This document shows, piece by piece, positions 23,050-34,804 of a DNA stretch of 64,000 bases (positions are counted from its first letter, which is position 1; each line of letters begins with the position of its first letter). The translations under genes were made by a program, and so were the position numbers. Location: the NCBI GenBank assembly GCA_032622095.1, contig CP136068.1, forward strand, positions 159,421,465 through 159,485,464, given 5' to 3'. The notes below the pieces were generated by a model that made no database searches, was not told where the DNA came from, and saw nothing but the letters and a program-made list of their open reading frames with translations. Origin of the DNA: Siphonodentalium dalli. Taxonomy: Eukaryota > Mollusca > Scaphopoda > Gadilida > Siphonodentaliidae.

Positions 23050-23555
23050 TGCTAGCCTCCCTCAAAACAGTCGGATGGACTAAAGGATAATGTCTTTATA
23101 GCATGAATGTATGCGTGTTTTGTTATCCTCTCTCGGGGTTAGTGTCAGTATGTGGGCGGTATTATTCAAGAAAATGTCAGGAACTGTGGTGCATTTTTTC
23201 ACTATGTATTTAAAGAACAATTTACAGTCTCGATGGCAATGGCTATGGCCATTGGGGAACGCTACCTTTATAATCATATAGCTTTATATATATAACTTTA
23301 GAATATAGTAGTTAATGTCTCATGCAGGAAAATGGTCGCATTGGTGATGTTACCAAGAAATCATCAACGTAACATTCCTCTGGATGTTCTTCGCGTTGAA
23401 CATTTCACCCTTTTGTTGATGGCATTTTGTACTTTCTTGAACCATACCACCCAGCGTGAGTATGACATATCAACCAACTATCAAAGGTGTCGCCTCTAAG
23501 ACTACACCCCAGTCTTGGTGGGGCTTATACAACAGTAGCCAATGGCATACTCCTG
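23050..23555. other. Loop of the palindrome
   Basis: About 500 bp without an inverted partner. I see no coding sequence; a few stop-rich frames with no recognisable domain continue from the inner arms. Confidence 0.5.
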
Positions 23556-24371
23556 GTCCAGTTGTTTAAGAACGGCTTCCAAACGGTTGGGAACGTACAA
23601 TCTTAGCATACAAGGAAAGCCACACATGAGATCCTGTCTGAATCTAAAACATAACAAAATAAGGGGCGGTGCAGTCATGGTCCAATTTAATTTCCACTAT
23701 CATGACACATACCCACAAACTAGCACCGTGTGTATTGTTATCATCTGCTTGGATCTGTTCGGTGAGACGATTGCTGGACGCCAACAAGCTTGTTCTTATG
23801 ATCATGTTCAAGGAATTTGGGTATATTGTGCATTATGGTCTTCTACGCCTTTGCAGAAATGCATCCGTCAAATGTCGGGCTTTCAACATTCGAATCCATA
23901 TACAGAAGTTGTCCGGGTACGTCAGTGCATTAGTTGAGTATGTGAATTGATGAACCATATATTAAGAAGTGGTTGTTTGGGAAGATCACCAGGTGTTCAC
24001 GTTGTTATCCCCATTAGGTCACCAAAGCTGACAATACGCAGATAGATATGTCCTTCTGAAAGCTAGTATACGCAACGACCGAATACCTTTATAGTGTATC
24101 GCACAAGATGACGCATATACCCCATATGTAGCATCTGAATTATACCATAAGCTATACCACGAATGAAGCTCGCTAAGAAATCCAAGGTTTCGAAACCAAC
24201 ACGTGAGCTGGACACCGGCATATGTATTGTTTGAAACATTACGATTAGTGGCACACTCCTACAAAGTAGAGTAGTGAACTGACGAAGAGACGGAAACGAG
24301 TATAGATAATGCTGAATGTGCAATTCAGAAGAAGCTCAGGTACTGTTGTTTTGATTCTTGGAAGTCATAAT

Positions 24372-25640
24372 ATGACTATTATTCGGCGCACCTATATACG
24401 GTTACGGCCAATATGAGCCCTTAGTGGAGAATGGATTTTGAAATGCCACATTGCCATTGGGGGTTTTCATCCTTCCAAAAGGCTACGACTTACATTGGAA
24501 CTAATATATGGCTTATATTATGTACCGTTTCGTTTATACAAATCAATATTATGACAAAAAGTTGAAATTAGTATGTGATAATATCGGCTTATTTTCAATT
24601 TCTGCCCGCAGGTTTGGCCGCCATATTGACTGTGGGTATCACTTGCCAAACCCTAATGAATAATTCATACATATCAACATGTAACGGTGGGTAGAAATCG
24701 AGAAACAATAACGCCCATCCTAAGAAAGTAAAGGAATGTATGCGTGTTTTCAAATTTTGGTCGCCATTTTGGCCGCCATCTTCGATTTGGAAAACCATTT
24801 CTTGCATGAGATGTAAGGTAATTACTTCACCTCAGTATTTCCAACTCACATGTACGCATGGATGGAGTTGTCTCGACAATAATGCCCAATGATGTGATTA
24901 TGAGGAAATTTCGGTGATTTTTCAAAATCTGTCCGCCATTGTGGGCGCCATTTTGGATTTGGGGGACTTTTATTTTGATATGGTACAAGGAAATTTCTTC
25001 GCCTAAGTGTTCCCAACTTACAATAGTAAGCAGGTGTGGGGTTGTCATGACAATAATGCTCACTGATGTTAAAATCAGCGATTTTCGGCGATTGTTTATT
25101 TCTGGTGGACATTTTGGCCGCCATCTTAGATTTGAGTAAATATTCCTCAACTCAGGTATAAGAGGAATCCTAGCTCGATTATCTCCTGCAAATATATATG
25201 CATGGGTGTTGTTATAATAGCAATAACATTCATTGATTCGAAACATAACATCGCGTTATTAACGGAGATTAGGCTTTGACCTATGATACCGGCAATTGGG
25301 AAAACGTGATATCGGACAAAAATATCCCGCAATGAATGCATATTATGGTCCCCATGTGTTCGCCAATGACTCTTCTATATCATAAATGTATAACATGGCG
25401 GAAAAATTATAACATTGTCCCACAGAGACAAACGAAAGGTGGTAACATGTCAGAAAAATAGCATATTTTCACATTTCGGCGGCCATCTTGGCGGCCATAT
25501 TGGATTCTGGTGTCGGATTTTTGGCTAATTTGTAAGGGTTGTATATTAGCATAACGAATCGAGCGGAAAACAAGACCGCGTGTGCTATCAACTTTATTAT
25601 AATGGCGATCAAAGAGACCTGGTGCATTTTTTTTAAATGG
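24372..25640. repeat. Right outer arm: inverse subrepeats
   Basis: Inverse cores GGCCGCCATCTT / GGCCGCCATATTGG are found near 24612, 24770, 24935, 25118 and 25490, mirroring the left arm one for one. Confidence 0.75.
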
Positions 25641-25679
25641 GGGTGCAGAGGTCGACCAATATCTCCTGGACTAGATGTT

Positions 25680-25990
25680 TCCCCATGTTGAAACCATTGT
25701 TATGTAACAATACTACAGTGATTTGTCATTATAATCCAAACATTAACTTGCTAACCTGTAAATATAATTTCAGCGACACTGATTGGTCAGTTGCCCAAGT
25801 GAGAACATATGCAATGAGACCCACGTTGGGCACGGGTGTCACCCCTTAGCCCCATGAATCATGAATACCAGTTACGCAAGAAGGGTGAATCATGAATGTC
25901 AGTTAAGCAATAAGGGTGATACATGTGAAGCGGTCAAGACAATACCGAATGCAAGTCATGGTTATTTCAAAATAATAGATAATTTTCACA
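25680..25990 (+). repeat. Truncated copy of the EGF-intron repeat unit
   Basis: TTATGTAAC...CAGTGATTTGTCATTATAATC through GCGACACTGATTGGTCAGTT aligns with 32955-33100 and 34660-34800 in the EGF gene. It is followed by two units of the GGGTGAATCATGAAT minisatellite and GGGTGATACATGTG. It begins exactly at the right edge of the long palindrome, suggesting the palindrome cut into an older repeat copy. Confidence 0.7.
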
Positions 25991-26079
25991 CATTTGCTGA
26001 AGAAATGTCCATAACTGCAACACATCAAGATTTATGAGACTGACTTACACCATTGACGGTGTAAATTAAAGCTAATACA

Positions 26080-26960
26080 TAACCATACGGTAAGCGTTGG
26101 CGGTGGGTATTGCTGTCAAAATAGTAACATCCGTTAAAATTGCCGTCCCATGACGAATATTAAAATATAGGCATATTTTGTTCGTATACCAATCGTCGCG
26201 TAGATAGTATGATATTGTCAATTTCGCACGCTGTGCAATTTACAAAACTCACCCAGTTAATTAGGTTTGGAACTCACCAAAGGACAAATACATTCGTGTC
26301 GTTCTATGTATATATGAGATAACAGAAATGTAAATAAAACTGTATTTCTTCCACAACTAGTCAAGCCTGAGTTTAGTGTGCCTGCCATTTGCATAATGAG
26401 ATTCCCAGAGGGGGATTTAGTGACTCAGTGGGCTAGCATCACCAAATTCACCCTCTGTGGACCTAATTCGGCATGGCCTCATCTGCTATGGGAGACAGAG
26501 ACCCAGAGATGAAGTTTCCAAATGGTGAATATTGTGATGTGCAATTAAACAAAAGCCATGTTATGTTACAATAAAGTACGAAAATACTAAGCGGTAAGCA
26601 AAACGCCACAACACCAGGGATACCTCACTACTGGAACTTTGGTTAAAATTGCCACCAAGTTTTTTGGAAGATACTGGCATAGTGCTCGCTAATCCTCGCA
26701 ATCGAGATTTGAGTGTTGAATGGATCATCATGAATCACTCTCCTATATAATTCGTCACGGTGTTGGGTGTTTTTCTTGTCGCTCACTCTTTACGTGCTGT
26801 ATTTAAACAAACGCTCGGCTCCGACAAATTGTGTTTTGTGGAAATATCGCATTCTTACGACCATTATTATACTATAGTATTAATATATTGTTGGGGAAAG
26901 TTATTTCTAAATTATAACATATAACGAAAGCCATACATGCCTTCATGCATTGCCATACGG
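26080..26960 (+). repeat. Dispersed ~0.8-kb repeat, copy 1 (with an insertion)
   Basis: GGTAAGCGTTGGCGGTGGGT...ATAGTAACATCC at the left, and TCACTATTTACGTGCTGTAT-like sequence with GTGTTTTGTGGA at the right, match copies at 49185-49880 and 50500-51430. About 270 bp (roughly 26275-26545) have no counterpart in the other copies. Confidence 0.65.
26402..26480 (+). ncRNA. Possible tRNA-derived SINE head
   Basis: GGGGATTTAGTGACTCAGTG followed by GGCTAGCA resembles a tRNA 5' half with an A box; GGACCTAATTCGGCATGG about 45 bp downstream is a poor B-box match. It lies within the segment that is absent from sister copies of the surrounding repeat, which would fit a SINE insertion. No poly(A) or duplication was fixed. 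Confidence 0.25.
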
Positions 26961-27720
26961 ATCCCGAGTACCAGTTAACAAAGAGTTTGATTCTCGCGTA
27001 TCATAAAAGGAGGTGTCAACATATTAGTCAAGTGCAGCCACACGTATTTGTAACTTATACCATATGTTTATATGGTATTGCTATGGATATTCACTTGTCT
27101 GGAAAAGTCATGTGATGTTACGGCGCCAAAGGTAAATGTTTTGACATATCGCCCGACTTGTAGCAGCACATTTAATCAGCATGCGGTGGTAGAGACAAGC
27201 TGTCCGCAGTGAATCGCCGCTGACATGCTTCATTCAAAACAGTGTCTCCACACAGGCACATTGCAAGCCTGCTTAGCCGGCGTTGATCGCTATTTGTGAT
27301 ATCATCGCATCGGTGCTATAATGTTCTACATGTATGTCCATTTTTAGTTTTTAGTGGGGAAACTCGAATTGAACATTTTACAACCTGGATTTCGTATATG
27401 TTGTTTCATTTTATCATAGGAAACTAATCTATTTAAATTGTCTTGCTTTAAATGTCAGTATTAATTTTGCAATTCGTTGACATGTGTTTGGAGATAGAAA
27501 ACTCTGCTCAACAATTTAGCTCTTTTCGTGAGTGCTAAAGTGGTTTTGGGTTTTTTAAATCATTCCAATGTACAAAACTCGCACACTATGTCATTTGCTA
27601 TGCTATTTTAACCTACGAATTTAACTAGAATTAAGATTTTCACATATAAGAGTACGACGGTCACTAGTTCCCATTGCTTACCGTAGTCTGTTCGAGACAG
27701 AACATTACAGCACTGATAAG

Positions 27721-29269
27721 AGGGTATCACCCCCCCTTTTCGGTACGCGGGATTCGGGGTGTTTTGAAGCCGTACGCGGGATTCATACCCCGAATTAACT
27801 GGTATTCGGGTTCAAGCAAAACATCTTGGACGCAGGTTTTGATGGCGCAAAATAATATTTTGTGCTAGTTATATGTATGAATGAGTGGGTAGAATAGCTT
27901 ATTGGGCATATTCGACCACCATGCCATCATAAACAGAGACGTGGCGACAGGGGGGGGGGGGGGGTGAGACCACCCCCCCCAACTTTGGTCAAAATTTTCA
28001 ACAGTTGGAAATTTCATACCTGCCAAAACATTAGTTTATAATAGGTTGAAATGTTCTTGTAGGTTGATTTTCAAACAATTTATTGGGGGGGGGGGGGGGG
28101 GTAATTGTTTTTGGACCAATATTTGCATATTTTCCTATTTTTTGTAAAAATTTTGGACTGAAATGGTCATCAGTTGGAAATTTCCAACCTCAGGAGGGTG
28201 ACAGTTGGAAATTTCCAACACTTGGAAATCTTGTGTCCTGATCCCTCCCCCGTGGCCAGTCAAAAAATGCTAGTTAATTTAAGAAAACAATATTCTCATA
28301 CATTTGGTCAACATTGGCATTGGAATTGTCATCAGTTGTAAATTTTCCAACCTAAGTGGTGTGTCAGGTTTGAAATTTCCAACTCTAAGAATGCTTGACG
28401 CTAGTCTAGATGCTAGGATTTTGCGATTTTCTTGTTCAGATTAAAAAAAATTCCCATACCGGGCCGAACCATGGTCGGCCCGGTGTGCCATTGTCCCTCC
28501 CCTGTGGCCAATACAAAAATGCTAATAATTTTAACAATATTTTACTACATTTTATCAAACTTGTGATCATCAGTTGGAGAATTTTCCAACCTGAGGCGGA
28601 GTATGAGGTTTGAAATTTCCAACACTATAGGAAAGCTTTAGTTGAGGCCAGTCTGGATGCTAGGATTTGTGATTTTCTTGTTCAAATTTCAAAATTTTCT
28701 CACACCGGCCGAACAACGATAGGCAGCTCGGTGTGTCGTGGTCTCTTGCCCGTAGCCGTGTGCATTTGTATGGAGTTAGACCACTAGATGTTAGGATTTA
28801 TGCAATGTTTCAGGTTAAAATATCTGAATGTTCTCATACCGGGAATATAGAACCATGGTTTATGAAGATATAGGATATTAGGCCTACACACTGAGGTGGA
28901 AGGGGGGTGTGCAAATGGAATTATGCAAAACTTGTGTTCGGTCTGATTCTGACTCAAGAGGGGGGGGGTGCAGTTGGAAATTCCAAAGGTGGACACCCCC
29001 CAACGGAAACCCTCTAGCCACATCCCTGATCATAAAGTATCATTAATGGTATCATAACGGCCTCATAACGCGACCGGCATCATAATGTGTCTATGTAACT
29101 TCTGCTTGTATCTGTCTGATATTAAAACAGTCAATTTGTATGTCATTTATCGCATATTATTTCTTAACATGTATTCAGGATTCACCCCCCAAAATTAACT
29201 CGTATTCAGGATTCACCCCCCAAAATTAACTCGTATTCGGGATTCAGGGGGGAGGGGGGGTGATACCCT
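27721..29269. mobile_element. Outer hAT-like element with 8-bp target duplication
   Basis: Exact octamer CTGATAAG flanks the element (27713-27720, 29270-29277). Ends AGGGTATCACCCCCCC and GGGGGGGTGATACCCT are 16-bp inverted repeats. Paralogous intron copies near 33757 and 35358 show the unoccupied site (one octamer-like GAAAGTTATGC). Without its nested insertion the element is about 446 bp and non-coding; it contains GTATTCGGGATTC-type repeats. An 8-bp duplication places it with hAT or a related superfamily. Confidence 0.85.
27934..29028. mobile_element. Inner hAT-like element nested in the outer one
   Basis: Exact octamer ATCATAAA flanks it (27926-27933, 29029-29036). The ends CAGAGACGTGGC and GCCACATCCCTG are imperfect inverted repeats beginning CAG, typical of hAT. 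The 1,095-bp interior has long G and C runs and repeated GTTGGAAATTTCCAAC-like motifs but no transposase. Related fragments are at 826-975 and 2575-2790. Confidence 0.85.
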
Positions 29270-29744
29270 CTGATAAGTATGCTATCACGAGGTACAAAAT
29301 AAATCAATTAATTGGACGACAGTTGAGAACACTACAGCACTGACATAAAAACTAATTATGGAGATGGAAGATAACTATTTGCATATCATCTCATTCATGT
29401 CTGGTATATGCTATACTCAATACCTTGTGTTTTTCGGACAGAAAATACCGCGCCGAATCAAACGGTATCGTTATCTCATTTTAGCGCCAAAATGGATATA
29501 GAGAATTTTAGCAACGATTGACGATATATGGATTTGTTTTCCTTTTTGCCACAAGTTTCTTAATTCTACACGTTTGACTGAAAATGGATTGGCCGTGGAC
29601 GAGTATAGGTACAATGGTCATGCGAGTCAGGTGACTGTGGCAGTCGTTGGCGATGACAACACACGTTACAAGTTACATGTACGCACATGTGGCTGAATCT
29701 GACTAGTATGTAACAGTTTACCATTTTCCTTGGTATAGTTACCC

Positions 29745-30057
29745 ATACACTCTATCAACTAATTATACGTATAGTACCATACGCTCTATCGATCGCTTAT
29801 ATGTATACTACCCATACACTATATCGACCGCCTGTATGTACACTACCCATACACTATATCAACAGCTTATATGGTATATATTACCGATACACTATATTGA
29901 CCGCTTATACGTATATTACCCATACACTCTATCGGTCGCTTATATGTATATTACCCGTACACTCTATCGATCGCTTATATGTATATTACCCATACACTCT
30001 ATCGACAGCTTATATGTATTATACCCATACACTCTATCGACCGCTTTTATGTATATT
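29745..30057 (+). repeat. ~35-bp minisatellite in the intron before EGF exon A
   Basis: About nine units of ACCCATACACTCTATCGACC plus GCTTATATGTATATT, running up to the splice acceptor of exon A. The sister intron before exon D (35813-35863) has only about one and a half units, so expansion occurred after the duplication. Confidence 0.9.
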
Positions 30058-30061
30058 CCAG

Positions 30062-30175
30062 ACACAGATGAATGTATGTCTAACCCGTGTCAAAATGGCG
30101 GATCTTGTATGGACGGAACGAATATGTACCAATGTGCATGTGTTCCAGGATTCAATGGAACAAACTGTGAAAATG
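30062..30175 (+). CDS. EGF exon A (calcium-binding EGF-like domain)
   Basis: A 114-bp exon, acceptor tattccag, donor ATG|gtaagt, phases 1-1. It encodes one complete EGF module with six cysteines, beginning DTDEC and ending in FNGTNCEN. The D-x-D-E...D...Y pattern predicts calcium binding, and C-x-D-x(4)-Y-x-C is the Asx-hydroxylation motif. CMSNPC matches the O-glucose motif C-x-S-x-P-C, and CQNGGSC keeps the O-fucose serine. Such modules form rods in extracellular or receptor proteins of the Notch/fibropellin kind. The exon and its flanks are most similar to exon D. A first exon with signal peptide is not seen in the window. Confidence 0.9.
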
Positions 30176-31231
30176 GTAAGTACTGTATGTCGTTCCATAA
30201 CCACCACAGGATGATTCGTTTATAACTCCAGGATTCAACGGAACTATATATGAAAATGGCAAGTAAGTCGTTCCACAACCGCCACATGCGAATTCATTTT
30301 AACTCCCGGATTCAAAGGAATAATATGTCAAAATGGTATGCAACTCGTTGCATAATCATGACCGTTTCACTTTTGTATAGCTTCGCATATAATCGTTCAA
30401 GGGACGTATATGCAAGCGATTCTAGTTGGTAGGGATTGTAGCGTGCCGGGAGGGGTATCCAAAGAGTACACAACGATACAAGTCCACACGTTATACATGG
30501 AAGCGTGTTAAAAGGCTTCAACTATTGGCAGAGTGGATAAATAATTTGCTACATTGGTATTTACTGGTCAACTCGTTATGCTTGCTACGCATATCTCAAT
30601 TGCTAAGCCGATGGCTGTCTGATAATGGCGTTAAGTTTGTTGGTAATCGCGTGTCAGCATATTAAGGCCTTTGACATTGCCGATGGACCATGTGGGTGTC
30701 ATGAGTTCTAGCATGATATCATTACACTGACCTGCAAACTGCAAAATGCCTACAATTGGGAGTATATATTGTATGTGCAGGTGTGGGGTGGTGTGTCCCC
30801 GAAAATGCCAAATGCCAAAAAAATTAAACGGCATACCTTCCTGCAAATGTTTTGATACCCCCGATACAAGCGCATGTGTTATGTTAGGCCACTCCAATGC
30901 AAGGCCACTCCAATGCAAGCCTTCGTGTTATATTTTTCTAAATAAAACGTAAACCACAGCTACAAATCAACTTGTAATTCATTATGCATGATTCCGATAA
31001 CAATTCCCCTCATTTTGGAATACCGTCAATGGAAAGACATGCACACACAACTATTTTCGATTACGACGTTAATACTATAAGCCCATCGATCTACTGTGCA
31101 ATATAAGGGGTCTCCCCGCTTCAAAATATCAGTGTCGTATTGTCTAATAATTGCTGACGTTATAAAATCAGATATAGGCTATATATGACCCAAACGTTGG
31201 ATTGGTTAGTAATAACAACAAAGTATGCTGA

Positions 31232-31399
<168 letters not shown>

Positions 31400-31752
31400 T
31401 AGGTCGATCCAAAACCATGACTGCTACACTGATTGATAACTTTGCAGATAATCGTTCAATGGACTTAAGGCAGTCGCAGTAGTGGATATGAGAACATTTA
31501 AATAGATCTTACCAAGAAGAACATTTGAATATTAGTAAAATCTGTACACCGACTCGTTATTATATATTGAACATATGTAAATAATTCTAAAGAAACGATA
31601 TATCAAACACTGAAACCATTGTTATTTAGACTTTACTATTGGGTTATAGCGGTGTGTCAACAACAACGTTGATCAGTGCCGGTTTGAAATGATAATTTGT
31701 TTTAGTGTCTATGCTTTAGCATTGTTCAACATTTATCTTCACGTTTGTATTT

Positions 31753-32768
31753 ACGTGCGCTCGCGCAACATTATGGCGATCAGACAGATTCGTAGGTTGG
31801 TGTCACCCTACTCCGTTTCACTCCATGACGTCACCAAAAACGACGTAAAACATCGTGGCGTTCTGACATTTTTACTGTGCTGCGTTTTTGCTATGTTTAT
31901 TTTATGTGTTGTTTTCGATTATTTGTTTGTCGCCGATATCGCCATTTGTCGGGATTCCCTGTTCTATATTTAAAACTGGCATGCTCGTAGTGAGCCTCGA
32001 TTTCGATTTTTTCTCCCAGGTCAAAATACGTCAGAGTTATGACAAAAATAGATCGACCTACATTTTCTACATCAGAACTCTACATCAAAGAGTCTATAGA
32101 CTCCTTCGGGACCTACATAGACTCCTTCATTTGGGTATTTTTACTTATAATTGGGAAGTTTTATCATTTTTGGTTCGTGCGAATACCTCTTTTTATCGTG
32201 CGGCCGGGGAAAAGAGAGACATTCAAAACGCGATTTCGTAATTCTACACAATAGGCTGAATAGCCTAACCTTCAGCCGAGTTCCGGGTCAAATACGACGA
32301 ATGAGGTAACACAAAACGAAACGCATTTGTTGACACAAACACCGTTTGAAGAGTTTATTATTACATAAAATGAATGTTATTGATTAATTATTTATTAATT
32401 ATTGATATGTATTGTTGCATATTGGCTGCTATCAATATTTACACAAATACATGTAGTATTAATTATTTCTTATAATTGCTCCTTTTGGTCAACTTTGACT
32501 ATCGGAAAATGAAAATACGCCGCTGAAAAAAATGTAATCGATATTAAAATCTCATCCTTTCGGCAACATGGAATTGGTTTTAATTACTTAAATGATTAAT
32601 ATAGCAATTTGCCTTTTATCTGTGATGAAATGTGAAATGGTAATTGTCTTTTATTGCTAACATTAAATTAAATAAAATAAATTAAGTAAAATTCAGCGAA
32701 ATTATTTGTTAAATTAGTGTTTATTACATTTTTGCGCAGGTTGGCATCTCTCTGAGTGCATTCTAGTT
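31753..32768. other. 1,016-bp segment present after exon B, absent after exon C
   Basis: The introns after exons B and C align closely, but this block interrupts one of them between CACGTTTGTATTT and GACTTTGGTATTCG, which are adjacent at 34466-34482. The block has no terminal inverted repeats; a few bases (TT) could be a duplication. Two overlapping open frames (31888-32241, 32039-32254) show no domain. It is either an insertion of unknown type or a deletion in the sister intron. Confidence 0.75.
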
Positions 32769-33094
32769 GACTTTGGTATTCGATTATAATTATTTGGATT
32801 TAATCGGCAACGTAGTTATAACAGTAATGTTTACATAACTTTGGTTTTAATGCGCGATCGTCATCGAGAAAAAAATGGGGATATAGATAGCCTGACTCGT
32901 ATTGTTTATCAATAATTATCCAATAACGACATTTGCCCAGGATGAACCCATTTTTATGTAAACAGTGATTTGTCATTATAATCAACCGATTCAACCTCCT
33001 AACATGTAAATACAATTTCGGCGACGCTGATTGGTCAGTTGTCTAATTGCCATCAGACAAAGAGAGAGAGACCCACATTCTACAAGGGTGTCAT

Positions 33095-33590
33095 CCCTTA
33101 ACCCATGAATCAATAAGGGTGAATCACGAATACCAAATAACCAAGAAGGGTGAATCACGACTGCCAGTTAACAAAGAAGAGTGAATCGTGAATACCAGTT
33201 TAACAAGAAGGGTGAACATGAATACCAGCTAAACAAGAAGGGTTAATTGTGAATGCCAGTTATTCAATAAGGGTGAATCATGAATGCCACCTTAACAAGA
33301 CTGGTGAATCGTGAATGCCAACTAAACAAGAAGGGTTGATCATGAATATAAGTTAAACAAGAAGGGTGAATCACGAATACCAGTTAGGAAATAAGGGTTG
33401 ATCGTGAATATCAGTTAAGCAATAAGGGTGAATCACGAATACCATTTAACAAAGAATGGTGAACCGTGAACACCAGTTAAACAATAAGGGCGAATCATGA
33501 ATACCAGTTAACCAAGAAGGGTGAATCACGAATACCAGTTAACAAAGAAGGGTGAATCACGAATACCAGTTAACCATTAAGGGTGATACT
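33095..33590. repeat. ~30-bp minisatellite in the intron after exon B
   Basis: About 16 units of GGGTGAATCACGAATACCAG plus TTAACAAAGAA. Left boundary AAGGGTGTCATCCCTTAACC and right boundary TTAAGGGTGATACTT are roughly inverse, and resemble the termini and internal repeats of the hAT-like element at 27721-29269. The array looks like an internally expanded transposon. Confidence 0.85.
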
Positions 33591-34006
33591 TGCGCACCGG
33601 TCACATTATGTCATTTGCTGTGTTTATTAGAACCTAAGAATTTAACTAGAATTGAGATTTTCACATATGAAAGTACGCAATCACTATTTCCAGTCAGGCG
33701 TATTGACGACCAGTGTTTACAATTGCTTAAAATTGTCTGTTCGAGATAGAACATTATAGCCCCGAAAGTTATGCGATCACGTTGTACACACAAAATCAAT
33801 TAATTAGTCCACAGTGGAGATATAACACAACAACACTGACATGCAAACTAATTCGAGAGATGGAACATATTTGCATAGCCTCTCATTTACATCAGATATA
33901 GGCTATATATGACCCAAAGCGTTGGATTTGGTTCGTTATGACAACAACGTATAGTGACATACTAAAATAACTGACAGAATAATGAGCGCTGTCTCTAACA
34001 TTCCAG

Positions 34007-34120
34007 AAACAAATGAATGTCTGCCAGACCCTTGTCAAAATGGTGGGACGTGTACAGATGGAACAAACATGTACCTATGCGTATGCGCTCCCGGATTCAA
34101 TGGAACGAATTGTGAACAGG
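34007..34120 (+). CDS. EGF exon C
   Basis: 114 bp, acceptor aacattccag, donor CAGG|gtaagt, phases 1-1. One EGF module starting ETNEC. As in exon B the O-glucose site is lost (CLPDPC) and the O-fucose threonine is present (CQNGGTC). Intact Asx-hydroxylation motif C-T-D-x(4)-Y-L-C. The codon changes against exon B are few and include both silent and replacement changes. Confidence 0.9.
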
Positions 34121-34804
34121 GTAAGTAAGTCGTTCCAAAACCATGTCTGCTACACTGATTTATAACTTTGCAAATAATCAGTCAAGGGACTTAAGGCATT
34201 CGCAGTAGTGGATATGAGAACATGTAAATTGATCTTCCCAAGAAGAACATTGGAATCTTATCAAAACGGTACATCGACTTCGTTATTATATATTGACCAT
34301 ATGTAAATAATTATAACGTAACGATATATCAAACATTGAGTCCATTGTTCTTTAGACTTTACTATTGGGTTATAGCGATGTGTCAACAATAACGTTGATC
34401 AGTGCCGGTTTGAAATGATAATTTTGTTAGTGTCTATGCTTTAGCGTTGTTCTATATTGATCTTCACGTTTGTATTTGACTTTGGTATTCGATTATAATT
34501 ATTTGGATTTAATCGGCAACGTAATTATAACAGTACTGTTTACATAACAATGGTTTTAATGCGCGATCGTCATCGAGAAGAAAATGGGGATATCGATAGC
34601 CTGACTCGTATTGTCTATAAATAATTATCCAATAACGACATTTGCCGATGATGAACCCATTTTTATGTAAACAGTGATTTGTCATTATAATCAACCGATT
34701 CAACCTCCTAACATGTAAATACAATTTCGGCGACGCTGATTGGTCAGTTGTCTAATTGCCATCAGACATAGAGAGAGAGACCCACATTCTACAAGGGTGT
34801 CATC

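Larger units (their letters stand above)
20889..25676. mobile_element. 4.8-kb long palindrome (foldback-type element or inverted duplication)
   Basis: The sequence from about 20889 rightwards reappears inverted from about 25676 leftwards: for example GAGATATTGGTCGACCTCTG at 20897 and its inverse at 25645-25664, and TTATGTTTCGAATCAATGAA near 21441 and its inverse near 25245. Pairing continues inward through 22600-23045 versus 23560-23990, leaving a loop of about 500 bp centred near 23.3 kb. Arms differ by roughly 10% plus indels; one 130-bp block (20927-21055) is missing from the right arm. Its right edge abuts a repeat found in the EGF-gene introns. No transposase is recognisable. Confidence 0.8.
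27540..29400 (+). repeat. EGF-intron unit tail, copy upstream of exon A
   Basis: GCACACTATGTCATTTGCTA...GAATTTAACTAGAATTAAGA at the left and AATCAATTAATTGGAC...GTCTGGTATATGC at the right are continuous in the copies at 33600-33890 and 35190-35500. Here they are separated by the nested hAT elements. Confidence 0.75.

Noticed and set aside
23500-23700. RNase H-like peptide in the right inner arm of the palindrome (PMAYSW...)
   Set aside because: Resemblance covers about 20 residues, includes a stop, lacks the catalytic acidic residues, and the inverted sister arm does not support it.
29801-30225. Long overlapping frames of 129-137 codons around EGF exon A
   Set aside because: They arise from the 35-bp minisatellite upstream (repeating HTLYR/YTLS) read through into the exon; only 30062-30175 is supported as coding.
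30230-30340. Additional EGF exon just after exon A
   Set aside because: Only the GGATTCAA(C/A)GGAA segment resembles EGF DNA; no cysteine codons or splice sites are present, and the same remnant follows exon D.
31688-32254. Membrane-protein-like frames in the exon-B intron
   Set aside because: Hydrophobic composition follows from T-rich DNA, and most of the region is a block that is absent from the sister intron.
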